Shown piece after piece: positions 1 through 8,454 of a DNA stretch of 35,059 nucleotides. A program made the position numbers and the translations under genes. The stretch covers positions 1 through 35,059 of the forward strand of contig DASUKF010000020.1 in assembly GCA_036278875.1 (NCBI GenBank), read 5' to 3'. The stretch's first letter is position 1. Each line of letters starts with the position of its first letter. Source of the DNA: JANWLD01 sp036278875 (lineage in GTDB: Bacteria > Patescibacteriota > Saccharimonadia > Saccharimonadales > 2-12-FULL-41-12). Under the pieces are notes generated by a model, which ran no database searches, was not told where the DNA came from, and was given only the letters and a program-made list of their open reading frames with translations.

Positions 1-215
1 CGGCCTAATAAAGCCAGGGTCATAAGCACCGTGAAGCAGAGATAAAATACACCCGTTCCGTGAGCTTCATATTTTCGGGCTAATATAAAATCAAATAAGA
101 ATTGAAGTCCTGTGGTCAGTCCAAGTATGACGATGGCCCAAAAGGAATGGTGAAGCAGCTCGATAAAATTCTTATCGCCTGTAGAAGCTATTTTTCGTAT
201 CTTTTTATGTACCAC
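1..215 (-). CDS. Probable polysaccharide flippase (Wzx/MOP-like), N-terminal fragment
   Basis: The minus strand is open from a GTG at 215 to the window edge, giving about 71 residues and no stop, so the gene continues outside. The N-terminus is basic (VVHKKIRKIAS) and leads into two hydrophobic stretches, WAIVILGLTTGLQFLFDF and a segment around GVFYLCFTVLMTLALLG. That layout, and the phrase G-x-G-x-F-Y at the second helix, resemble the first two helices of polysaccharide flippases of the MOP superfamily, which move lipid-linked glycan units across the membrane. The GTG directly abuts the TAA of the upstream GT2 gene, so the two are probably co-transcribed and translationally coupled. Too little sequence is present to exclude another multi-spanning membrane protein. 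Confidence 0.6.
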   Translation of the reverse strand, partial: MVHKKIRKIASTGDKNFIELLHHSFWAIVILGLTTGLQFLFDFILARKYEAHGTGVFYLCFTVLMTLALLG

Positions 216-1166
216 TTACTTGTCTTTATTTTGAATTTCAAGTCTCTTAACTCTTTCCAGAGTATCTTCAGTCAAAATCCGGTTCGCGCGTATCAGGTCG
301 GCGATTACTCCCAGGGCGAGGGACACTATGGAGGCGAATATAAGAATCGCGCCTAGTATCAATGACTGTATATGCTGGCCGCGGTCACCCGAAATATAGA
401 TGATGGCGTAGCGCACAAAGGGGACAAGGCCCGCTACGAGAAATATAAGGCCGAGGTTTATGAACACGACATAAGGCCTGTGCATGGTGAAGCTCCGGAC
501 TATGGCGATGCCGGACTTGTACATATGCTGCCACATGGATTTGAACAGGCGGCTTTCACGCATTTTAGGATTGGTGGTTATCTTGATACTGGTAATAGGG
601 ATGCGTTTATTGCCAGCGTGTATGATGGTTTCCATACAGTAACTGAAGGTAGTTATGACATTTATACGCAGAGCTGCTTCTTTTGAATAAGCCCTGAAGC
701 CGCTGGCGGCATCAGGCAGGTTGGTTCCGGCGGCCTTGTTGACAACCCAGCTTCCGAACTTTTGAAAGAATTTCTTCAGCGAGGAAAAGTGCGATATCTT
801 GTCTGTCTGCCGGTCGGCTACGACTATATCGGCCTTGCCCTCAAGCACCGGTCTTACAAGCCTGTCTATGTCTTTCTGCGGGTACTGGTTATCGCCGTCT
901 GTATTGACGATGATATCGGCACCATGAGCCAGACAATAATCAAGACCGTCTGCGAAAGACTTGGCCAGCCCCTGGTTCTGTTTGTGGGTCACAAAATGCT
1001 TGACGCCGTGTTTCTTGGCTATTTCTACGGTTTTATCGGTTGAACCGTCATCGATTATCAATATATCGATAGAATCTATGCCGTCTATTTTCTTAGGAAT
1101 AGTCTCAAGAACGTCAGGCAGGGTTTTTTCTTCGTTAAGACACGGTATTTGGATAAATAATTTCAT
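216..1166 (-). CDS. Family 2 glycosyltransferase with two C-terminal membrane helices
   Basis: The 316-residue protein has a GT-A fold of the dolichol-phosphate-mannose-synthase-like GT2 group. Near the N-terminus is IPCLNEE, then IIDDGSTD (about residues 37-44), and the metal-binding DxD is in NTDGD (D90, D92). After the catalytic domain, two hydrophobic segments at about 232-255 and 265-288 would anchor it in the membrane, as in GtrB/DPM-type enzymes that load a sugar from a nucleotide donor onto polyprenyl phosphate. A basic, charged tail follows. An AGGA Shine-Dalgarno-like motif lies 5 nt before the ATG. It lies directly upstream of the flippase-like gene and is divergent from the GT4 at 1235. 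The family is clear; donor and acceptor cannot be read from sequence. Confidence 0.88.
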   Translation of the reverse strand: MKLFIQIPCLNEEKTLPDVLETIPKKIDGIDSIDILIIDDGSTDKTVEIAKKHGVKHFVTHKQNQGLAKSFADGLDYCLAHGADIIVNTDGDNQYPQKDIDRLVRPVLEGKADIVVADRQTDKISHFSSLKKFFQKFGSWVVNKAAGTNLPDAASGFRAYSKEAALRINVITTFSYCMETIIHAGNKRIPITSIKITTNPKMRESRLFKSMWQHMYKSGIAIVRSFTMHRPYVVFINLGLIFLVAGLVPFVRYAIIYISGDRGQHIQSLILGAILIFASIVSLALGVIADLIRANRILTEDTLERVKRLEIQNKDK

Positions 1167-1198
1167 TTGGTCCTATTCGAGTTTAAATAATAACATTT

Positions 1199-1219
1199 AC
1201 ACTTCTCTCATAGAAGTGT
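1199..1219. other. Inverted repeat between divergent glycosyltransferase genes
   Basis: ACACTTC and GAAGTGT form a perfect 7-bp inverted repeat around the 7-nt spacer TCTCATA, in the 68-nt gap between two divergently transcribed genes. It sits just upstream of a possible -10 (TATAAG, 1223-1228) for the plus-strand gene. It could be an operator or a short hairpin. No T-run follows on either strand, so a terminator is unlikely. Confidence 0.45.
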
Positions 1220-1234
1220 CATTATAAGTTAAAC

Positions 1235-2329
1235 ATGAAGATACTTTTCGTTACGAGAAAGTTTCCGCCCAGCACGGGAGGCATGGAAAACGCGGCATAT
1301 GAACTTTATGAAGAGCTGGCGAAGAAGCACGAAGTCAATCTGATAAAATGGGGCGGCTCGGCCAAATGGCTGTTATTCGTCTATCCCGTTTTATTCTTTA
1401 GGGGGCTATGGACGGCAATTTTTAGAAGCCCGGACGTTTTGTATCTGCAGGACGGTGTAATGGCGCCTCTGGGCTGGATGATCAAGAAACTTACGGGAGT
1501 GCCTACGATTTTGACCGTTCACGGCCTGGAAGCGACTTATGAGAACCCTATTTATAAAAAGACGGTCCGCCCGTTCATCGGCAGACAGGACCGGATAGCC
1601 GCCGTCAGCCAAGGTACAAAAGCTGAGCTGGAGAAGATTCTGCCGGACAGGGAGATAGCGGTAATCCATAACGGATTGAAAGACCGGTTTTATAGTGAAG
1701 CGGCTAAGGAATTGCATCTTAAAAAAGTTTCAGAAGCGACAGGTGTAGAAGTTGCCGAATTAAAAAATGCCAGGATTCTGCATAGTAACGGCAGACTGGT
1801 AAAAAGGAAGGGCGCGGGATGGTTTATCAACAATGTCATGCCCCGGCTTAAAACAAAATTCAAAAGCCGTATCATATATGTAGTCACCGGGGACGGGAAC
1901 CAAAGGGAAGAGATTGAAGGCAGCGTTAAAAAGCTTGGCTTGGAAAACAATGTAAAAATACTGGGCAGGGTCGAAGACGAAGTACTCATAGCCCTGTATA
2001 ACTCTGCGGACATCTTCGTCATGCCTAATATCAAGGTAAAAGACGATATGGAAGGCTTCGGACTGGTCGCCTTGGAGGCCGCTTCCTGCGGGACGCCTGT
2101 TATAGCATCCAATCTGGAAGGTATCAAAGATGTGATAAAACCCGGCAGGAATGGCTATCTTCTGCCGGCAAAAAATACGGACGAATACCTTAAACTGATA
2201 ATAAAACTGCTAGCATCACCCGGCCTGGATTCTAAAAAAATACGTCGCTATACGCTGGAAAACTATTCATGGACAAGTACCGCCAAAAAATACGGCGAGC
2301 TAATGAGCAGCGTGAAGCGAACTAAATAG
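1235..2329 (+). CDS. Family 4 glycosyltransferase (GT-B fold)
   Basis: The 364-residue protein has the two-domain GT-B plan of GT4 enzymes, which transfer sugars from nucleotide donors to growing glycans at the inner face of the membrane. The N-terminal domain starts with MKILFVTRKFPPSTGGMENA, whose GG loop is typical. LTVHG lies near residue 95 and VIHNG near residue 145. In the donor-binding C-terminal domain the E-x7-E signature is EGFGLVALE (E273 and E281), followed by CGTPVIAS and the NGYLL segment. No signal peptide or transmembrane helix is evident. A TATAAG box ends 6 nt before the ATG and there is no clear Shine-Dalgarno. The transferred sugar is unknown; mannose or rhamnose would fit the precursor genes nearby. 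Confidence 0.88.
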   Translation: MKILFVTRKFPPSTGGMENAAYELYEELAKKHEVNLIKWGGSAKWLLFVYPVLFFRGLWTAIFRSPDVLYLQDGVMAPLGWMIKKLTGVPTILTVHGLEATYENPIYKKTVRPFIGRQDRIAAVSQGTKAELEKILPDREIAVIHNGLKDRFYSEAAKELHLKKVSEATGVEVAELKNARILHSNGRLVKRKGAGWFINNVMPRLKTKFKSRIIYVVTGDGNQREEIEGSVKKLGLENNVKILGRVEDEVLIALYNSADIFVMPNIKVKDDMEGFGLVALEAASCGTPVIASNLEGIKDVIKPGRNGYLLPAKNTDEYLKLIIKLLASPGLDSKKIRRYTLENYSWTSTAKKYGELMSSVKRTK

Positions 2330-2373
2330 CGGACGTATTGTTAAAAGAAACGGTCTTAGTCTAAACTAGTAGG

Positions 2374-4005
2374 ATGAAGAGTATCGACCTCAGCCAGAGG
2401 CAGATTTGTGATGTAGAGATGATATGCAACGGCGGTTTCTCACCGCTGGAAGGGTTTCTAAACCGGAAAGATTATGACTCGGTCTGCAAAGAGATGCGTC
2501 TGGATACCGGCGAACTATGGCCGATGCCTATAACGCTGGATATTGACGCCCGGACGGCAAAATCGCTGAAACAAGGTGAAAAGATAGAGCTGCGCGACCA
2601 GGAGGGTGTGGTTCTTGCAATTCTCACGGTTGGTGATGTATGGAAACCGGATAAATCCAAAGAAGCCGAACTTGTATTCGGTGCCGACGATGAGGCTCAC
2701 CCGGCAGTGAATTATATGAAGAACAGGGCAAAGGAGTATTACGTAGGTGGCAAGCTGGAATGCAAGGAGCTGCCGACGCATTATGACTTCAACGAGCACC
2801 GTTATACACCGGCGGAATTGAAGAAACATTTCAAAAAAATGGGCTGGAACAAAATCGTAGCTTTTCAAACCCGTAACCCGATGCACAGGGCGCATGTAGA
2901 ACTTACACTGCGTGCCGCCAAACAGACAGAAGCAAACCTGCTGATACACCCGTCGGTCGGTATGACCAAGCCGGGAGATGTTGACCACTACACCAGGGTG
3001 CGCGTATACCAGCATGTACTGAAGAATTATCCGCAGGGGACGGCTATGATATCGCTGTTGCCCCTGGCGATGAGAATGGGCGGCCCGCGTGAAGCCTTGT
3101 GGCATGCGCTGATACGCAAAAATTACGGCGCCACGCACTTCATAGTCGGCCGCGACCACGCCGGCCCGGGCAAAAATTCCGAAGGTGAAAATTTCTATGG
3201 TCCCTATGAGGCGCAGGAGCTGGTAAAGAAACACTCTAAAGAAATAGGCATAGAAGTAGTTCCGTTCAAGATGATGGTTTACGTACCCGAACTGGACAAA
3301 TACATGCCGATAGAGGAAGTACCGGAAGGAATGGAACACGCCACTCTGTCCGGTACCGAACTGCGCGGCCTGCTGGCCGACGGTAAAGGATTGCCGGCCT
3401 GGTTTACTTATCCCGAAGTGGCCGATGAACTGCAAAAGACACATAGGCCACGGTTTGAAAAAGGCTTCACGGTTTTCTTTACCGGGCTTTCCGGCGCCGG
3501 CAAGTCAACCATAGCCAATGCGTTGATGATCAAACTGATGGAACTTGGCCGGCGCTCAGTTACGCTTTTAGATGGAGATATAGTGCGCAAGAACCTGTCC
3601 AGCGAACTTGGTTTTTCCAAAAAAGACCGGGATATAAATATTAACCGCATCGGTTATGTCGCTTCGGAGATTTCCAAGCATGGCGGCATAGCTATCTGTG
3701 CGCCTATAGCGCCGTATGATAAGGTCAGAAAAGAGATAAGAAGCAATATTCAATCCGTAGGCGGCGGATTCATCCTGGTATACGTAGATACGCCGCTGGA
3801 AGAATGTGAAAAGCGTGACCGCAAAGGCCTGTACGCCGCCGCGAAAGCAGGCAAGATAGAACACTTCACCGGCATATCCGACCCTTATGAGAAACCTGAT
3901 GACGCAGACCTTACGCTGTACACTACCAAGTTCGGCGCGGATGAACTGGCAAATCAGGTAATACTTCATCTGGAACATGAAGGCTACATCAAAGCCGCAT
4001 CATAA
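2374..4005 (+). CDS. sat-cysC: Bifunctional sulfate adenylyltransferase / adenylylsulfate kinase
   Basis: This 543-residue fusion makes PAPS from sulfate and two ATP. Residues 1 to about 355 are ATP sulfurylase, with the nucleotide-binding QTRNPMHRAH (165-174) and GRDHAGPG (259-266). Residues from about 363 are APS kinase, with the P-loop GLSGAGKST (371-379), DGD (400-402) and the GGIAICAPIAPY segment. Sulfurylase first, kinase second and total length resemble the bacterial fused enzymes of the Aquifex type as I remember them. All expected motifs of both halves are present. The start is preceded by AGTAGG, a reasonable ribosome-binding site. A PAP phosphatase follows immediately, and no PAPS or APS reductase lies in the window, so PAPS probably serves as a sulfuryl donor for glycan sulfation rather than cysteine synthesis. 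Confidence 0.94.
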   Translation: MKSIDLSQRQICDVEMICNGGFSPLEGFLNRKDYDSVCKEMRLDTGELWPMPITLDIDARTAKSLKQGEKIELRDQEGVVLAILTVGDVWKPDKSKEAELVFGADDEAHPAVNYMKNRAKEYYVGGKLECKELPTHYDFNEHRYTPAELKKHFKKMGWNKIVAFQTRNPMHRAHVELTLRAAKQTEANLLIHPSVGMTKPGDVDHYTRVRVYQHVLKNYPQGTAMISLLPLAMRMGGPREALWHALIRKNYGATHFIVGRDHAGPGKNSEGENFYGPYEAQELVKKHSKEIGIEVVPFKMMVYVPELDKYMPIEEVPEGMEHATLSGTELRGLLADGKGLPAWFTYPEVADELQKTHRPRFEKGFTVFFTGLSGAGKSTIANALMIKLMELGRRSVTLLDGDIVRKNLSSELGFSKKDRDININRIGYVASEISKHGGIAICAPIAPYDKVRKEIRSNIQSVGGGFILVYVDTPLEECEKRDRKGLYAAAKAGKIEHFTGISDPYEKPDDADLTLYTTKFGADELANQVILHLEHEGYIKAAS

Positions 4006-4006
4006 A

Positions 4007-4810
4007 ATGAGTGAACTATTAGAACAGGTTATCGAACTAGCTAAAGAAGCCGGCGAAACGATACTTGATATATACGCCGCAGATGAATTAGAAATTGAGA
4101 ATAAAGAAGACGAAGGCTATGTATCGCCTCTGACTCAGGCAGACAAAGCATCCCATGAAATCATACAGTCGGGCCTGGAAAAGATATCGGAACATCCTGT
4201 GATTTCGGAAGAAGGCAATCATAAGCCGGATGGTGCGGATATATTCTGGCTGGTGGATCCTCTGGACGGTACGAAGGAGTTCATAAACCGTAACGGAGAA
4301 TTCACGGTCAATATAGGCTTGATAAAAGACGGCAGGCCGGTCCTTGGCGTAATATATCAGCCAGCAGGCAATGTTATGTACGCCGCCGAAGGAGATAGGG
4401 CCTTTAAAATCCTGCCTGACGGAAGGGTTGCACCCTTAAAGCCGCCCGTATATGAGGGGGATAAGCCGAAGATAGTAGTCAGCAGGAATCACAAAGGTGA
4501 AAAGCTGGGCGGAATTCTTACCAAGCTGGGCCCTCATGAGGAAGCGGATGTAGGCTCTTCGCTGAAGTTTTGTTTGTTGGCTGAAGGTACGGCCCAGGCA
4601 TATCCGCGGTTGGTCCCCACTTACCTATGGGATACTGCGGCTGCGGACGCGGTCTTAAGCGCCACGGGCGGTGAGATACGTGATTTTTCCGGCAGACTTT
4701 TAAATTATGATCCGGAAAAAGACATCCGTAACCCGTTTTTCATAGCCACCGCTAGAGGATGCGGTGATCTGTATAAAAAAATCAAAGACATATCGGAGGA
4801 AATAGAATGA
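4007..4810 (+). CDS. cysQ: 3'(2'),5'-bisphosphate nucleotidase (CysQ-like)
   Basis: This inositol-monophosphatase-fold, metal-dependent phosphatase has the family signatures: a Glu-Glu pair in ISEEGNHK, then WLVDPLDGTKEFI with the Asp/Asp metal ligands, and a late WDTAAADAV motif. CysQ enzymes hydrolyse PAP, the by-product left when PAPS donates sulfate, to AMP. I chose the ATG at 4007, 1 nt after the sat-cysC stop, because family members begin near LLEQVIELAKEAGETIL. An upstream in-frame ATG at 3977 would add ten residues and overlap the previous gene. The stop overlaps the next start (ATGA). Position directly after sat-cysC argues for PAP over inositol phosphate as substrate. Confidence 0.88.
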   Translation: MSELLEQVIELAKEAGETILDIYAADELEIENKEDEGYVSPLTQADKASHEIIQSGLEKISEHPVISEEGNHKPDGADIFWLVDPLDGTKEFINRNGEFTVNIGLIKDGRPVLGVIYQPAGNVMYAAEGDRAFKILPDGRVAPLKPPVYEGDKPKIVVSRNHKGEKLGGILTKLGPHEEADVGSSLKFCLLAEGTAQAYPRLVPTYLWDTAAADAVLSATGGEIRDFSGRLLNYDPEKDIRNPFFIATARGCGDLYKKIKDISEEIE

Positions 4811-6252
4811 ACCGGCTCAGACAAATAATAATCTCAAGACAATTTTTGCCTGTCGTCTTTATCTTTTTTACGCTGCAGGCTTTGTTCTACGGCTGGTATA
4901 TAGGTTTTGGAGTCCCGTCCGACGAAACTTATCACTTCGGTTCTATACAATACTTTGCCCAGCACTCTATAACGACCGGGCCTTTTACTCACGGCCAGGA
5001 TCCTTCGACCTTGCCCATAATCAGGGCTATAGATAGGAATCCTAATTATATCTTTCATTATGTAATGAGTTTTCCGCTACGGCTGATGAACTCTTTGCAT
5101 GCCAGCATGCACCTGGAAGTGCAGTTACTACGGTTTATAGATGTGTTTTTTGCCGTATTGGGGCTTTACGTGCTCAAAAAATGCCTGGATGAGATATCAA
5201 AAGACACATTGATTAAAAACTTCACTATCTTTGCCGTGACAATGACCGGTATGGCAGTCTGGCTGGCGGGATCTATCAATTATGACAATTTGGCCAATCT
5301 GTTATTCTTGCTGTTCGTTCTGGTGTCCATCAGGTTCATTAAAAAGCCCGATGCTAACAAAACATTGTTGCTGCTGACGCTAGCTCCGGCGACCGTACTG
5401 ACCAAGTCTTCCTTCGCCCCGATACTGCTGGCGGGACTTGCCGCGGCAGTTTTCTTCGCCTGGAAGGGCAAGTTCGGGTTTAAAAGATTTTGGGAGCAGC
5501 TAAGCAAAGCGGTAAAGGCAAGGAAGATAGCTACGATACTTTTAATAATATCGACGCTTCTGTTTGCCGGGTTGTTCATTGAGCGCGATATAGGTAACTT
5601 TGTGCGCTATCATTCGGTCAAGCCAAGCTGCAGTAAATTCTTCACCGTCAACGAATGCCGCACATTCAATGTCTATAACAGAAACTTCAAACAAAAAAGA
5701 CAATATACGCCGGAAGCGAAGAGCTATCTGGTAAGCCAATTTGACCCGATAAGTTTCACCGGAGAATGGATATACGGAATGTATAACACGCTGTTTTTCC
5801 AGCTCGGCGACAGACGGTTCGAGAGCGCGGCGGCTAACCGGGTTTTCGCATTCATACTTCTGGTCGCTATTGCGGTTACGGCGTTCTTTTCCCGCAGCAG
5901 GATACGCCTTAGCAAGGCAGGCTGGTTCGCGCTTGGGATAAGTGTTTTTTATGTCGTCATGCTGTTTTCATATAACATGCACACACTCTTCGGCATAGGC
6001 CAGAAATACGCCTATCAGGGCAGGTATCTTCTGCCCGTATTAGGGTTCGTATATTTCTTCGTAATCCTTATGGCGGTAAGTACTTATCGAAACCGCAAGC
6101 CGCCAGTCAAAAAGCATTTCGGCTATGTCTGGTTTACGGTTGTGCTGATGTTTCTGATAATGCATTTCCCGCCGGTACTGTTATGGCGCTATACGGGCAA
6201 TGATCCGACCTGGCGGCAGACATTCGTCCTGCCTAAAGAAATCGTCGACTAG
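4807..6252 (+). CDS. Multi-spanning membrane protein, GT-C / DUF2142-like
   Basis: The 481-residue protein has roughly ten hydrophobic segments and a short basic N-terminus. Just after the first helix comes GVPSDETYHFGSIQYFAQHS, resembling the PDExxHF loop of DUF2142 and related GT-C glycosyltransferases, in which an acidic residue in the first extracytoplasmic loop is catalytic. Such enzymes use polyprenyl-phosphate sugars outside the membrane, which would fit the GT2 at 216-1166 as donor maker. The ATG overlaps the stop of cysQ, giving a sat-cysC/cysQ/GT-C operon. The TAG at 6250-6252 overlaps the TAG of the convergent ugd gene within one CTAG. Family assignment rests on topology and one motif; an O-antigen polymerase-like role is possible. 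Confidence 0.6.
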   Translation: MNRLRQIIISRQFLPVVFIFFTLQALFYGWYIGFGVPSDETYHFGSIQYFAQHSITTGPFTHGQDPSTLPIIRAIDRNPNYIFHYVMSFPLRLMNSLHASMHLEVQLLRFIDVFFAVLGLYVLKKCLDEISKDTLIKNFTIFAVTMTGMAVWLAGSINYDNLANLLFLLFVLVSIRFIKKPDANKTLLLLTLAPATVLTKSSFAPILLAGLAAAVFFAWKGKFGFKRFWEQLSKAVKARKIATILLIISTLLFAGLFIERDIGNFVRYHSVKPSCSKFFTVNECRTFNVYNRNFKQKRQYTPEAKSYLVSQFDPISFTGEWIYGMYNTLFFQLGDRRFESAAANRVFAFILLVAIAVTAFFSRSRIRLSKAGWFALGISVFYVVMLFSYNMHTLFGIGQKYAYQGRYLLPVLGFVYFFVILMAVSTYRNRKPPVKKHFGYVWFTVVLMFLIMHFPPVLLWRYTGNDPTWRQTFVLPKEIVD

Positions 6253-7595
6253 GATCTGCCTACGCCGACATAGTGCAAACCGGCGTTTGTTACGGCTGAA
6301 GCGTCGATACAGTTCATGCAGTCCACCAGCAGATCACCGTTCATGCTGCCCGCCAGCTTATTGAAGTCCATGTTTTTGAACTCGTCCCAGTCGGTCGCGA
6401 TGAATACGGCGTCGGCTCCGGTTACCGCCTCGTCTGATGATTCGGCGATTTTTATGCTTTGTTCCAGAGTTTCCCTGGCTTCGCCGTTTGCCTGAGGGTC
6501 GAAAACAAATACGTTTGCCCCCTGTCCCTGCAGGCTGTTAGCCAGCCTTATGCCCGGGGATTTGCGCGCATCGCTCGTACCGGCTTTGAAGGCCAGGCCC
6601 AGAACGGCCACTTTTCTGTCTTCTATGCCGCCGAGAGCTTTTTCGGCCTTTTCGACTATATAGCCGGGCATACTTTCATTTATCTCGGTCGCGGCAAGCA
6701 TTATGGGCATGTCTACTCCATGCTCTAGAGAACTGCTGATAAGTCCACTGACGTCCTTTGGAAAACAGCCTCCGCCGTAGCCTCTGCCGGCATTCAAAAA
6801 ACTGCGGCCTATACGGCCGTCGGCGCCTACTGCGTCCATAACTTCGATAACATCCGCATCTGTCTGATCGGCCAGCTTGGCTATGGAGTTGGCGAAAGAT
6901 ATCTTGAGCGCTAAAAAGGCATTCGCAGTCACTTTTATAAGTTCGGCGCTGTCCAGTCCGGTAGCTATGTATGAGCCTTTTGTATCGGCGGTCTTTATGC
7001 CTCCCAGGTTTGCGATCTCATCCCGGTTTTTCTCCACCTCCCTGTAGAGATCGAGCACTTTGCCCACGGCCCCTTTATCGCCGCCGCCCACTACAATCCG
7101 GTCAAAGTATAATGTATCGAAAAGAGCTGTTCCTTCACGCAGGAATTCAGGGTTGGATACATAAGCTACATCTTTGCCCCGGAACGCTTTCATAACTTTT
7201 TTGCCGGTACCTACGGGCACGGTGCTCTTCTGTATGTATACGGAATCGGATTTTATATATTTGGCCGCTTCTTCCGCCGCCGCGAATATATAAGTAAGGT
7301 TGGAGCTGCCGTCCGGATTGTCCGGAGTACCTACACAGGAGAAAATAAAAGAACTGTCCGGCACCGATTCCTCGTAAGATAACGTAGGTATGAGGTTGCC
7401 GTCTTTTACGGCTTTGGCTATAAGCGGGTTCAGGCCCTCTTCGTAGAAGAATGAACGGCCTTCGCGCAGTGCCTGCAGACGCTCATCGCTTACATCAACC
7501 GCATAAACTTTGTAACCGGCATTAGCAAGGATCGCAGCCGTAGTAACGCCGACATATCCGGTTCCTATGACGGTTGCCGTATTGTTATTGTTCAT
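6249..7595 (-). CDS. ugd: UDP-glucose/GDP-mannose dehydrogenase family (UDP-glucose 6-dehydrogenase)
   Basis: The 448-residue NAD-dependent dehydrogenase probably oxidises UDP-glucose to UDP-glucuronate in two steps. The Rossmann motif is GTGYVG (11-16), NPEFLREG lies at 148-155, and the catalytic cysteine is C277 in GYGGGCFPKD. The central SAELIKVTANAFLALKISFAN helix and the C-terminal UDP-binding domain (VLGLAFKAGTSD onward) are intact, and length is normal. It is the last gene of the rfbBCDA-ugd operon and overlaps rfbA by 11 nt. GDP-mannose dehydrogenase is the alternative, since manC and manB lie nearby, but the overall sequence looks closer to UDP-glucose dehydrogenases. Confidence 0.9.
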   Translation of the reverse strand: MNNNNTATVIGTGYVGVTTAAILANAGYKVYAVDVSDERLQALREGRSFFYEEGLNPLIAKAVKDGNLIPTLSYEESVPDSSFIFSCVGTPDNPDGSSNLTYIFAAAEEAAKYIKSDSVYIQKSTVPVGTGKKVMKAFRGKDVAYVSNPEFLREGTALFDTLYFDRIVVGGGDKGAVGKVLDLYREVEKNRDEIANLGGIKTADTKGSYIATGLDSAELIKVTANAFLALKISFANSIAKLADQTDADVIEVMDAVGADGRIGRSFLNAGRGYGGGCFPKDVSGLISSSLEHGVDMPIMLAATEINESMPGYIVEKAEKALGGIEDRKVAVLGLAFKAGTSDARKSPGIRLANSLQGQGANVFVFDPQANGEARETLEQSIKIAESSDEAVTGADAVFIATDWDEFKNMDFNKLAGSMNGDLLVDCMNCIDASAVTNAGLHYVGVGRS

Positions 7596-8454
7596 GCTCG
7601 ACTACATTTAGAAGATATTTGCCATATCCGGATTTTCTAAGCGGTTCGGCGAGTGATTTCAGCTGCTGTTTATTTATAAAACCTTTGCGGAAGGCTATTT
7701 CCTCGATGCAGCCTATCTTGATTCCGGTGCGTTTTTCGATGACACGTATATATTCGCTGGCGTCGTTCATGGAATCAAAAGTTCCGGTATCCAGCCAGGC
7801 GGAGCCGCGGTTCATCGTCTGGACCTTCAGCTTGCCGCGGTTTAAATATTCTTCATTCACGGCAGTTATTTCCAGTTCGCCGCGCTCACTCGGTGCCAGG
7901 TTCTTTGATATCTCTACCACGTCATTATCATAAAAATACAGACCGACTACCGCATAGTTTGACTTAGGCCGGCTGGGCTTTTCCTCTATCGAAACAGCGT
8001 GCATATCTGCGTCGAATTCGACGACTCCGTAGCGCTCGGGATCGGACACCTTGTATGCGAAAACTATACCGCCGTCAGGGTCCAGGCAATTTTCCAGGCT
8101 GCGCCCGAACGCATCGCCGTAAAAGATATTGTCTCCAAGAATCAGGGCAACGTTGTCATCGCCTATGAACTCCTCGCCGATTATGAATGCCTGGGCCAGG
8201 CCTTCCGGCTTGGGCTGCGCGGCATAGCTTAGGCTTATGCCTATATCGCTGCCGTCGCCAAGCAGACGCTGGAACTGCGGCTGGTCTTCCGGCGTGGTGA
8301 TTACCAATATGTCTTTTATCCCCGCCAGCATCAGCGTGCCTAGAGGATAATAAATCATCGGCTTGTCATAGATAGGCATTATCTGCTTGGAAATACCTTT
8401 GGTAATAGGGTAGAGACGGGTTCCGCTGCCTCCGGCCAGAATGATACCTTTCAT
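7585..8454 (-). CDS. rfbA: Glucose-1-phosphate thymidylyltransferase
   Basis: The 289-residue RmlA-type enzyme makes dTDP-glucose from glucose-1-phosphate and dTTP, the first step toward dTDP-L-rhamnose. The N-terminal nucleotide-binding loop is LAGGSGTRLYPIT. It is followed by SKQIMPIYDKPMIYYPLGTL, QPKPEGLAQAF and the metal-binding LGDNIFYG, all typical of RmlA. GSAWLDTGTFDSM lies near the C-terminus. Length matches the family. It overlaps rfbD by 4 nt (ATGA) upstream and ugd by 11 nt downstream, so expression is probably coupled along the operon. Confidence 0.96.
   Translation of the reverse strand: MKGIILAGGSGTRLYPITKGISKQIMPIYDKPMIYYPLGTLMLAGIKDILVITTPEDQPQFQRLLGDGSDIGISLSYAAQPKPEGLAQAFIIGEEFIGDDNVALILGDNIFYGDAFGRSLENCLDPDGGIVFAYKVSDPERYGVVEFDADMHAVSIEEKPSRPKSNYAVVGLYFYDNDVVEISKNLAPSERGELEITAVNEEYLNRGKLKVQTMNRGSAWLDTGTFDSMNDASEYIRVIEKRTGIKIGCIEEIAFRKGFINKQQLKSLAEPLRKSGYGKYLLNVVEHEQ

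Noticed and set aside
2515..3444. Long open frame on the strand opposite sat-cysC
   Set aside because: It lies wholly within the well-supported Sat-CysC coding region and gives a low-complexity, family-less protein; it is a shadow.
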